DNA from: Mycobacterium pinniadriaticum
GTDB lineage: Bacteria; Actinomycetota; Actinomycetes; Mycobacteriales; Mycobacteriaceae
NCBI RefSeq assembly: GCF_026242045.1
Contig: NZ_JAPJDO010000021.1
Location: 48,088 to 112,087 of the forward strand
DNA: 64,000 nucleotides
Reading direction: 5' to 3'
Made by a program: the position numbers and the translations under genes. A model generated the notes under the pieces. It had not been told where the DNA came from. It worked only from the letters and a program-made list of their open reading frames with translations, and did no database searches. Shown here in pieces: positions 8,906 through 15,411 of this stretch; positions within the stretch are counted from its first letter, which is position 1; every line of letters begins with the position of its first letter.

Positions 8906-8960
8906 AGCGATTTCGGCGCGTTTTCGTTCGCCCAGCGGCGGTTAACGCGCCGAAATCGCT
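8906..8960. repeat. Left 55-bp inverted palindromic repeat
   Basis: Fifteen-base arms AGCGATTTCGGCGCG (8906-8920) and its exact complement (8946-8960) flank a 25-base loop. It starts two bases after the fba stop and its inner arm contains the last codons (A-I-S-A-R) of the DUF559 gene, with the stop TAA at 8944-8942. As RNA it forms a strong hairpin able to terminate fba. The reverse complement of 9853-9907 matches it at 49 of 55 positions. Confidence 0.9.
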
Positions 8961-9826
8961 CGTTGGACCAAGGCGAGGACGCGTTCGGGATACTCGGTCA
9001 GGTCCAGCCAGGTGAACCGCAACACCTGGTAGCCGGCGAGGACGAGGGCGTTTTGTTTCCTGCGGTCTCGCTCGAACGCTTCCGGATCGGTATGGAAGGC
9101 GAATCCGTCGACCTCGACCACCACCTTGGCGGCACGGAAAAGGACGTCGACCTCGTACCCGATCACCTTCTGGTTCGCCTTCCACCCACAGATGCCGGAT
9201 GCGTTCAGTAGCCGGGTGAACAATCGCTCTGCCGCAGACTTCGTGCCGTCGTCGGCCGCCTGTAGCAGCCGACGCGCCGCGGGGGATCCATACCTACCCG
9301 TGTTGCGGAGATGGGCCGCCCATAGCTGCCGGAGTTCGGTGTGGCGCTGCAGAGCCTGGTCCATCAGCTTGGGTCCGCCGCCGCGGCGTACCGCCGCTTC
9401 GATCGCCGTGAGCGGAAGCGCGGTGACGCGCAGTCCGCGGTACTCGACGACGTCGAGGTGTGAGAGGTTGCGTCGCCGTAGCCGAGATCCGCTGTGGCGA
9501 CGGCCGTGGCTGTTGCGCGGCACCGTCACTTCGACGACGTCGGGCGGGAACCGGGTCAGCTCAAGCCACCACGCTGCCGCCAGACCGCTCGCACAAGCCG
9601 CTTGTCCGTAGCCCCACACCGCCGCTCGGACGCGGGCCGCGTCGGTGAACTCGCGGTCGGCCACGAAGTAGACCCCTGCCGAGCACCGGCGCCAGTGCCC
9701 CGCGCGGACACGTCGCCGGACCGCCTGTTCGGTGAGCCCGGCGTCGTGTGCCTGAGCCAGGGTGATGACGCCGTCGTGGCGGCGCAGGAGATCGTGGAGC
9801 ACTTGACGCACGTGAGTCAGACGCAC
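8942..9826 (-). CDS. AbiEi-type winged-helix / DUF559 (Vsr-like) endonuclease-domain protein
   Basis: The 294-residue protein has an N-terminal winged-helix segment like AbiEi antitoxins (about residues 1-60: VITLAQAHDAGLTEQAVRRRV, then GVYFV). The C-terminal DUF559 domain has the Vsr-like PD-(D/E)XK pattern: Glu200, Asp227, E238-V-D240, His245 and the basic FERDRRKQNAL helix. It could bind and nick or cut DNA. No AbiEii-type toxin gene is adjacent. The GTG start at 9826 is uncertain (GTG 9811 also possible); GGAGGGAA lies 16 bases upstream. The final codons and stop are inside the left palindrome, and the right palindrome lies 26 bases upstream of the start. The function of such mycobacterial proteins is not established. 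Confidence 0.8.
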   Translation of the reverse strand: MRLTHVRQVLHDLLRRHDGVITLAQAHDAGLTEQAVRRRVRAGHWRRCSAGVYFVADREFTDAARVRAAVWGYGQAACASGLAAAWWLELTRFPPDVVEVTVPRNSHGRRHSGSRLRRRNLSHLDVVEYRGLRVTALPLTAIEAAVRRGGGPKLMDQALQRHTELRQLWAAHLRNTGRYGSPAARRLLQAADDGTKSAAERLFTRLLNASGICGWKANQKVIGYEVDVLFRAAKVVVEVDGFAFHTDPEAFERDRRKQNALVLAGYQVLRFTWLDLTEYPERVLALVQRAISAR

Positions 9827-9852
9827 GCAGTGCCGCGAACGGTTCCCTCCGC

Positions 9853-9907
9853 GGTGATTTCGGCGCGAAAACCGCCGCTAAGCGAACGAAAACGCGCCGA
9901 AATCGCT
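9853..9907. repeat. Right 55-bp inverted palindromic repeat
   Basis: This is the inverted near-copy of 8906-8960. Its outer arm (9893-9907) and the adjoining 11 bases (9882-9892) match the left copy exactly; six mismatches lie in the loop and inner arm. Its own two arms pair at 13 of 15 positions. It ends on the first base of the stop codon of the Rv0361-like gene and lies just upstream of the DUF559 gene, so a hairpin here could insulate the two genes. Confidence 0.9.
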
Positions 9908-10638
9908 CAGGACGCCTGGCAGATCTTCCACTGGTTGTCGCGGAACTGCAGGTCGAAGCTGCGGGTGGAGCGGGTGGCCGGATCGAAGGCCATGAACGAG
10001 GTGACGTTGGCTTCGGCATGATCGCCGTTGACGACGACCTCGTCGATGCTGGCCACCACCGGATACTGCCCGGCCGCCGCCACCCGCGCGTGGGTGTCCG
10101 ACCACGCACGATCGTCGTACGTGACGTAGCTTTCCCTGGTCTGGCCGCAGGTGATACCACGCAGGGCCGCCAGATCGCCCTTCTGCACGGCGGTGTCGAA
10201 ACTCTGGATGGTGGATCGGACCATGTCCTCCTGCGACACCTTGGGGGAGTTGTCGCGGGTGAGCAGAGCGGTGGCCAGGATCGCGACCGCCGCCAGCGCC
10301 GCGATGATCGTGATCACCGCGAGCACCATGCCCCAACTGCGTCGGCGGGTCGCCACCGGGCGCGCCGGGATGGCCTGCGGGCCGGTGCGCGGCGGGTCGG
10401 CGGCCGCGAAGACCTCGGTCGGTGTGGAGAAGATCTCGGTTTCGGGGTCCGGTGTGCGGTCGATGATCTGGGTCGAGCCCGCGTCGAATCCCGGTGCGGT
10501 GTAACGGCGTTCGGGTGGTGTGTCGGCCGCTCCGATGACCTCGGTGGCCGCGTCGTTCTCCTCAGTTGGCTGCTCGCCGTCGACAGGGACGACGGGTGTG
10601 GTCGCGTCGTCGTGGTCGGGCCCGGATGGGTTCGACAT
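9907..10638 (-). CDS. Rv0361-like membrane protein with extracytoplasmic cysteine-pair domain
   Basis: The 243-residue protein has a long acidic, Pro/Thr-rich cytoplasmic N-terminus (about 1-95), a basic stop RRR, one membrane helix (about 103-126) and a C-terminal NTF2-like extracytoplasmic domain. That domain contains Cys164 (in AVQKGDLAALRGITC) and Cys240 (KICQAS at the end), probably forming a disulfide. It corresponds by position to Rv0361. ATG 10638 has a good ribosome site (AGAAGGA); the in-frame upstream extension is Arg-rich and unlikely. A second protein with the same plan is encoded at 40849-41286. Function unknown; its fold resembles small ligand- or peptidoglycan-associated domains. 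Confidence 0.82.
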   Translation of the reverse strand: MSNPSGPDHDDATTPVVPVDGEQPTEENDAATEVIGAADTPPERRYTAPGFDAGSTQIIDRTPDPETEIFSTPTEVFAAADPPRTGPQAIPARPVATRRRSWGMVLAVITIIAALAAVAILATALLTRDNSPKVSQEDMVRSTIQSFDTAVQKGDLAALRGITCGQTRESYVTYDDRAWSDTHARVAAAGQYPVVASIDEVVVNGDHAEANVTSFMAFDPATRSTRSFDLQFRDNQWKICQAS

Positions 10639-10730
10639 GGGCTGCTGCCGTCCTTCTGAAGTGCTGGTGCTACCGACCCTAACGGTTGGGTGCGACCATC
10701 TGCGCCCGGTGGCACCGGCACAATGGGGCA

Positions 10731-11147
10731 ATGACATCGTTTGGTGATCTTCTGGGGCCCGAGCCCGTGCTGCTACCCGGTGACATCGAGGCCGAAGCCG
10801 AACTCTTGGCTGGTGAGAAGCCGGCGATCGTCGCGGCTGCCCACCCATCGGCGTCGGTGGCGTGGGCCTGTCTTGCCGAGGAGGCGTTGGCCGACGACAA
10901 GGCCGTCACCGCCTACGCCTATGCCCGCACCGGCTATCACCGCGGACTGGACCAATTGCGCCGCAACGGCTGGAAGGGCTTCGGCCCGGTTCCCTACCGC
11001 CACGAGCCCAACCGCGGATTCCTGCGTTGTGTGGCAGCCCTCGCGCGCGCTGCCGACACGATCGGGGAGACCGAAGAGTTCGCCCGCTGCCTGGATCTTC
11101 TCGACGACTGCGATCCCGCGGCCCGCGTCGAACTCGGCCTGGCCTAA
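10731..11147 (+). CDS. DUF3151 protein (Rv0360c-like)
   Basis: The 138-residue cytoplasmic protein is conserved across actinobacteria as DUF3151. It is mostly helical, with AYAYARTGYHRGLDQLRRNGWKGFGPVPY as the most characteristic stretch (about residues 62-90) and a closing RCLDLLDDCDPA. No catalytic motif is apparent. ATG 10731 is preceded by a GGGG-rich site; the longer in-frame start at 10686 would overlap the promoter region shared with the divergent Rv0361-like gene. The 3' end overlaps the convergent FUSC-type gene by 4 bases. Confidence 0.85.
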   Translation: MTSFGDLLGPEPVLLPGDIEAEAELLAGEKPAIVAAAHPSASVAWACLAEEALADDKAVTAYAYARTGYHRGLDQLRRNGWKGFGPVPYRHEPNRGFLRCVAALARAADTIGETEEFARCLDLLDDCDPAARVELGLA

Positions 11148-12913
11148 TCCGGCGCCAGTGATTGGCGCAACTCGGTGATCTCATGCGCGACGAACGGCGG
11201 GGGATCGCCACGCTCGGGCGGCACGGCGCCGCCGCGCACGGCGGCCGCAAGCGCGTGCAGCGCCCGAACATCCGGTTGAGCGGACCGCCCGCCGAACAGG
11301 GACCGGCCGAACTCGGCTCCGTCGGCGCGGTGCTCGACGGCCCAGCAGGCCGCGATGGTCCGGTAGGCCAGCTTCTCGGTGGCCGCGACCGCCGGTAGCA
11401 GGTGTTCGGCGGTCGCCCTTGTGCGCTGCCCACCGGCCAACGCGGCCTCGTCGGCTTCGATCAGTCCGATCGCCGCGATCTGTAGATCTCGCCGCGCCGT
11501 GCGCGCCGTCAGGCCCGCGGTCTCGCCGGCGGCGATATAGGGGAAGACTCCGGCGGTCGCCTCCAGCGTCCGCCCGATCGCGTCGGTCAGCCGGGCCGCC
11601 TCCTGCCACCGCGCCGCCACCAGGTAGACGGCCAGCCCGACCGCGCAGCCGATCAACGTGTCGATGCCGCGCGCCCAAAGGACGTGGCCGATGTCGACCG
11701 CATGTGTTCCCGACGAGATGGTCAACGCCGCTGCCGTGATGAAAACCGTTGCCAGCGTGTAGCTCCGAACGACCAGCAGCTCGATGATGAAGTTGAGCAG
11801 CGCCAACAGCAGCACCAGCCAGAGGTCGTGGGGATGCAGCGACAGGATCACCGCGGCCAGCCCGAGACCCACCCAGGTACCCAGCAATCGCTCGGCGCCG
11901 CGGCGCAGGGTGCGGCTGCGGTCGGCGCCCTGGTGCAATACCAGCACCGCGGCCGCCATCGCCCAGTAGGCGTGGTCGACACCCAGCGCGATCGCCGCGG
12001 CGCCGGCCAGCGGCACACCGACGGCAACCCGTTGCATGACGTGCCGGACATGCGATCCGGGGCTGACGGCCCGACGCAGCACCGTGACCAGGGCAGGCGC
12101 GCCCAGGGTGATCCGCTCGGGATCTCTCGTAGCGACGGTCTCGGGCGCCAGTTGCAGCGACGCCAGCCGGCGGGCCTGGTCGGCGGTCTGCGGATCCGGG
12201 CCGGCCCCGCGGGTCACGGCGGTGACCGCGGTGGTGAACAGGACGTGCACGGCATGGTTGGCGGCCCGCAGCCGGTGCAGGACGCTGGCCTCGGAGGCTG
12301 GCAGTGGCTGATAGTTGACCAGCACACTCCACGACTTGTGCAGTGCGGTCGCCGCGCGCAGCCGGGCCGCGCGTTCCCGCGGGGAGTCGGCGGCCGCGAT
12401 GTAGTCGGCGACGGCATCGGCGGCGGCGGTGACCGCGGCCCGCTCCGGCCCGCGGAAGCTGACCAGCGCCCCGGCCATCTGCACCAGCCAGGCCACCGCG
12501 CCGCCGGCCAGCACCAGTACCCCGATCGTCCAGGGCGCCAGCTGGGCAGCCGAGACGCCGATACCGGCCGCGCAGGCCACCACGAAGACGTAGGCCCCGG
12601 GTGGCCCGACGGCCAGCGCATTGCACAGCCACACCGCCGCGACGGCGACCAGGGACACCGTCAGTACGCCCAACCCCGGCACCTGCGCTGCCCAGTCGCC
12701 CAGGGCGACGGCCGCGGCCAGTGACACCGCCACCGTCGCGAGCTCGATGCCGCGGTTGGCGTAGGGACGGTCGCCGCCGAAGCGCGCGGTGAACGAACCC
12801 AGGGTGGCGATCAACCCGGAGCTCATCGCACCCAAGGCCCACCCCGCCGTGGCAGGGATGGCCGTGCTGATCGCCGCGCGCAGGCCCTTCGGCCAGCGCG
12901 CCGGGGTGGCCAA
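11144..12913 (-). CDS. FUSC-type (aromatic acid exporter-like) membrane protein
   Basis: The 589-residue protein has two blocks of about five to six membrane helices (roughly residues 15-150 and 305-440), each followed by a cytoplasmic helical region. This is the YccS/FUSC arrangement associated with export of aromatic or hydroxylated acids. The second block carries HAYWAMAAAVLVLHQG and RGAERLLGTWVGLGLA, typical of FUSC_2 domains. The start is TTG 12913 with GAGG just upstream, five bases after the CDF transporter stop. The two genes therefore form an operon, read from the operator near 13.83k. The substrate is unknown. Confidence 0.82.
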   Translation of the reverse strand: MATPARWPKGLRAAISTAIPATAGWALGAMSSGLIATLGSFTARFGGDRPYANRGIELATVAVSLAAAVALGDWAAQVPGLGVLTVSLVAVAAVWLCNALAVGPPGAYVFVVACAAGIGVSAAQLAPWTIGVLVLAGGAVAWLVQMAGALVSFRGPERAAVTAAADAVADYIAAADSPRERAARLRAATALHKSWSVLVNYQPLPASEASVLHRLRAANHAVHVLFTTAVTAVTRGAGPDPQTADQARRLASLQLAPETVATRDPERITLGAPALVTVLRRAVSPGSHVRHVMQRVAVGVPLAGAAAIALGVDHAYWAMAAAVLVLHQGADRSRTLRRGAERLLGTWVGLGLAAVILSLHPHDLWLVLLLALLNFIIELLVVRSYTLATVFITAAALTISSGTHAVDIGHVLWARGIDTLIGCAVGLAVYLVAARWQEAARLTDAIGRTLEATAGVFPYIAAGETAGLTARTARRDLQIAAIGLIEADEAALAGGQRTRATAEHLLPAVAATEKLAYRTIAACWAVEHRADGAEFGRSLFGGRSAQPDVRALHALAAAVRGGAVPPERGDPPPFVAHEITELRQSLAPD

Positions 12914-12918
12914 CTACC

Positions 12919-13815
12919 TCACCAGTCGGTCTGGCCCGGGCAGTCGTCGGCGCAACCGGGCGGCTCGACCTGGACGGTCGCGTGTTCCAGCCCGCGGGCG
13001 GCCAGCACCGCCCTGGCATCGTCGAGTACCCGGTTGGAATCCCCGCTGCTGGTCAGGTGGGCGGTCGCCATGTCCTTGCCGGGCACCAGCGTCCACACGT
13101 GCAGGTCGTGTACCTCGGTGACGCCCTCGACGGCGGCCAGCGCGGCGCGCAGTTCTTCGACGTCGATGTGTTGCGGCGACGATTCGGACAGAATCCGCAG
13201 CGCGGCTCGGGCCAGCCCGATCGCCCGCGGCAGCACCCACAGGGCGACGAACACCGCGACCACCACGTCGGCGTAGGGCCAGTGCGTCGTCACGGTCACG
13301 ACGCCGGCGATCAGCACGCCGATGCTGCCGACGGTATCGGCCACCACCTCCATGTAGGCGCCCTTGACCGCCAGGCTTTCCTGGGACTGCGAGCGCAACA
13401 GCAGCACCACAGCGAGGTTGGCTGCCAGACCGGCGACGGCCACCACGATCATCGGGACACCGGGGATCTCCGGCGCGTCGCCGAGCCGCTCGAACGCCTC
13501 GTAGAGGATGAACCCGGCGACACCCATCAGCAGGACGGCGTTGGCCACCGCGGTGAACACCTCGGCCCGATGCCAACCGTAGGTGCGTGCCGCGGACGCC
13601 GGGCCGTGGCGGGCCAGCAGCACCGCGGTCAGCCCCATGAACATGGCGACCAGATCGGTCAGCATGTGGCCGGCGTCGGCCAGCAGGGCAATCGAATTGA
13701 TCAACAGTGCGGTGGTCAGCTCGATGACGAAGAACACGGTCAGGATGCCGGCGGCCATGAGCATCCGGCTCACCCGCGCGTCACCACCGTGGCTGTGATC
13801 GTGTCCGGAACCCAT
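12919..13815 (-). CDS. Cation diffusion facilitator (CDF) zinc/divalent metal exporter
   Basis: The 298-residue CDF transporter opens with a His-rich metal-binding tail (GSGHDHSHGGD). Its six helices carry the metal site residues in ADAGHMLTD (helix 2) and YMEVVADTVGS (helix 5), and a cytoplasmic C-terminal domain follows (EVHDLHVWTLVPG). It ends with a Cys-containing tail (CADDCPGQ). CDF proteins export Zn2+ and related metals in exchange for protons. ATG 13815 appears to be a leaderless start: a -10 box lies seven bases upstream. The palindrome overlapping that promoter suggests control by an ArsR-type metal sensor. It is coupled to the FUSC-type gene downstream. Confidence 0.9.
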   Translation of the reverse strand: MGSGHDHSHGGDARVSRMLMAAGILTVFFVIELTTALLINSIALLADAGHMLTDLVAMFMGLTAVLLARHGPASAARTYGWHRAEVFTAVANAVLLMGVAGFILYEAFERLGDAPEIPGVPMIVVAVAGLAANLAVVLLLRSQSQESLAVKGAYMEVVADTVGSIGVLIAGVVTVTTHWPYADVVVAVFVALWVLPRAIGLARAALRILSESSPQHIDVEELRAALAAVEGVTEVHDLHVWTLVPGKDMATAHLTSSGDSNRVLDDARAVLAARGLEHATVQVEPPGCADDCPGQTDW

Positions 13816-13821
13816 AGGGGA

Positions 13822-13850
13822 AATATATGCACAGAAGTGCATATGTTGCA
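13822..13850 (-). promoter_or_regulatory. Promoter with ArsR/SmtB-like palindromic operator for the CDF gene
   Basis: Reading on the minus strand, TTGCAA (13850-13845) and TATATT (13827-13822) are 17 bases apart. The perfect inverted repeat ATATGCAC-AGAA-GTGCATAT (13825-13844) occupies the spacer and touches the -10 box. The predicted transcription start is the A of the ATG at 13815. Palindromes of this ATAT-flanked type are bound by metal-sensing ArsR/SmtB repressors. No arsR gene is adjacent, so the regulator must be elsewhere. Confidence 0.65.
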
Positions 13851-14005
13851 AGGGCGGCGGCCTTGAAACGGGCCTTACCGCACCCGCACCCGCACTGCCG
13901 ATCTCCCGCAACGTCGGGCACGCCGCGGCGCGGCGGCCGTGGTCAATCGCTACTATGTCCGGCAAGCAACGATTCTCATGTGGGTAGAGGTGTCGTAAGG
14001 CGGCA

Positions 14006-14641
14006 ATGGCTGTGGTGAGCGTGGGTGAACGTCGAACTCAGGCTGAACGTACCGCCGCGATGCGCACCCGATTGCTCAACGCAACTGTTGAATGCCTGGT
14101 CACCTACGGCTACGCGGGTACGACGACGCCGAGGATCGCCGAGACCGCGGGCGTGACACGCGGTGCCCAGGTGCACCATTTCCGCTCTAAGGAAGATCTC
14201 GTGGCCGCCGCGGTGGAGCATCTGGCGCAGCAGCGGATTCAAGCCGCGATCCGGCAGAGCAGCGGTGTGTGGAAGAACCCCGACCCCGTCGCCGCCGTCC
14301 TCGAATTCCTGTGGGAGTCGCATCAGGGCGACATGTTCGTGGCGACCATCGAGCTGTGGGTGGCGGCGCGCACCGATGACGTTCTGGCCAAAGAAGTAGC
14401 CCGGGTCGAACCGATGGTGAACAGCACGTTGATCACGGCGTTGGCCCAGCTGCTTCCGGACCACGCGGACCGCAAGCAAGTGCGCAACGCCCTGTTCACC
14501 GCGATGGACGCGCTCCGGGGGATCCTGATCGTCGGATTCGTTGATCGCGATGTGGCGCAGGCGCGAAAGAGGTGGGACCGCGCGTCGGTCTATCTGTCGA
14601 GGATGTTCTCAGAAGCCCTCGCGTACAACGGTTCTGACTAA
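14006..14641 (+). CDS. TetR-family transcriptional regulator (first of tandem pair)
   Basis: The 211-residue regulator has an N-terminal TetR helix-turn-helix (about residues 15-65: TTPRIAETAGVTRGAQVHHF, then RSKEDLV). The C-terminal helical ligand domain carries GDMFVATIELWVAARTDD. It is a close paralogue of the next gene; the DNA-binding regions match at most positions, so they may share operators. It precedes a lipid-type catabolic operon in the same direction, so repression of that operon by an acyl-CoA-type inducer is a reasonable inference. A TACTAT -10-like box lies upstream at about 13950. Confidence 0.9.
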   Translation: MAVVSVGERRTQAERTAAMRTRLLNATVECLVTYGYAGTTTPRIAETAGVTRGAQVHHFRSKEDLVAAAVEHLAQQRIQAAIRQSSGVWKNPDPVAAVLEFLWESHQGDMFVATIELWVAARTDDVLAKEVARVEPMVNSTLITALAQLLPDHADRKQVRNALFTAMDALRGILIVGFVDRDVAQARKRWDRASVYLSRMFSEALAYNGSD

Positions 14642-14679
14642 CAACTGAAGCGCCGCTGGATCGATCCCGTCCCTCTTAC

Positions 14680-14704
14680 ATACAGTCTGGCATGCAGGTA
14701 TTCT
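14680..14704 (+). promoter_or_regulatory. Leaderless promoter and ATAC/GTAT dyad upstream of second TetR gene
   Basis: TATTCT (14699-14704) ends seven bases before GTG 14712, so transcription would start at or beside the start codon. ATAC (14680-14683) and GTAT (14698-14701) form a weak dyad across the spacer, a possible TetR site. The -35 region is poor. Confidence 0.35.
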
Positions 14705-14711
14705 GCCAATT

Positions 14712-15329
14712 GTGGGACTCGGACGTCGAACGCAATCTGAGCGAACGGCTGTCACGCGACGAAGATTGCTTGAAGCCACGGTCGAGTGTCTGATCGCGTA
14801 CGGATACGCCGGCACGACCACCTATCGGATCGCGGCGCTAGCGGGCGTGACCCGGGGCGCCCAGGTGCATCACTTCCGCTCGAAGGAAGATCTGGTCGTC
14901 GCCGCTGTCGCACATCTCGCCGAGCAGCGGGCCCGAGCCGCCCTGGACGGCCACCGCCGATTCCAGAGTGGCTCCGACCTGTCCGCGGATGTCCTTGGCT
15001 TTCTCTGGGAAGCTCATCAAGGCGGGATGTTCGTTGCCACCATGGAACTTTGGGCCGCGGCGCGGACGGACAACGTGCTCGCAAGCCAACTCGCCCGGGT
15101 GGAGTCGATGGTCAACCACGCGTTGGTCAACGCGATCACGCAACTGCTGCCGAGCCTGGGCGCTCAACAAGCGCTGCGTAACGCGATCTATACCGCCATG
15201 GACGTCCTGCGCGGGATTTTGGTCGCCAGCTTCGCCGATCGGGAGCCCGGGGAGGTTCGTCGTCGGTGGGATCGGGCGTCGGTGCATCTGCAACCGGTAC
15301 TGGAGCAAGCAATCAGGGAAGAGCGGTGA
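14712..15329 (+). CDS. TetR-family transcriptional regulator (second of tandem pair)
   Basis: The 205-residue TetR regulator is closely related to the product of the preceding gene. The helix-turn-helix GVTRGAQVHHFRSKEDL is identical and the ligand domain has GMFVATMELWAAARTDN at the same place. The sequence points to a local duplication. The start is GTG 14712 with no ribosome site, and a -10 box seven bases upstream suggests a leaderless transcript. It ends 82 bases before the thiolase gene, whose own promoter contains an ATAC/GTAT dyad. One paralogue could respond to the pathway substrate and the other to an intermediate, but this is inference. Confidence 0.9.
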   Translation: MGLGRRTQSERTAVTRRRLLEATVECLIAYGYAGTTTYRIAALAGVTRGAQVHHFRSKEDLVVAAVAHLAEQRARAALDGHRRFQSGSDLSADVLGFLWEAHQGGMFVATMELWAAARTDNVLASQLARVESMVNHALVNAITQLLPSLGAQQALRNAIYTAMDVLRGILVASFADREPGEVRRRWDRASVHLQPVLEQAIREER

Positions 15330-15335
15330 AGCCCC

Positions 15336-15364
15336 TTGCATAGATACGTGCCGATCGGTATGTT
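15336..15364 (+). promoter_or_regulatory. Promoter of the catabolic operon with ATAC/GTAT dyad
   Basis: TTGCAT (15336-15341) and TATGTT (15359-15364) are separated by 17 bases. ATAC (15344-15347) and GTAT (15358-15361) flank an internal CCGATCGG palindrome (15351-15358). The dyad overlaps the -10 box, consistent with repression by one of the adjacent TetR proteins. Confidence 0.45.
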
Positions 15365-15411
15365 TCTGACATGGCGCATCGGCGACTGCGATGCCGGGAG
15401 AAGGAGTGGTG

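Larger units (their letters stand above)
8906..9907. mobile_element. Putative 1,002-bp mobile unit: DUF559 endonuclease gene between inverted palindromic repeats
   Basis: The unit is bounded by 26-bp perfect inverted repeats (8906-8931 and 9882-9907) that sit inside longer 55-bp copies with 49 of 55 positions identical. It encloses a single gene (8942-9826, minus strand). No transposase is recognisable and no target-site duplication is obvious in the flanks. The interval lies between fba and the Rv0361-like gene, where I recall mgtE in M. tuberculosis. It could be a cassette that uses the endonuclease for its own spread, or a host gene that acquired repeats at both ends; mobility is inference. 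Confidence 0.5.

Noticed and set aside
8942..9826. Half of an AbiE toxin-antitoxin pair
   Set aside because: The N-terminus resembles AbiEi, but no AbiEii-like nucleotidyltransferase gene is adjacent and the C-terminus is a DUF559 nuclease domain.
8906..9907. CRISPR-like array of palindromic repeats
   Set aside because: Only two copies, inverted and 0.9 kb apart with a gene between; no spacers or cas genes.
11181..13019. 612-residue alternative frame on the minus strand
   Set aside because: Arg/Gly-rich shadow of the FUSC and CDF genes in another frame, without domain features.
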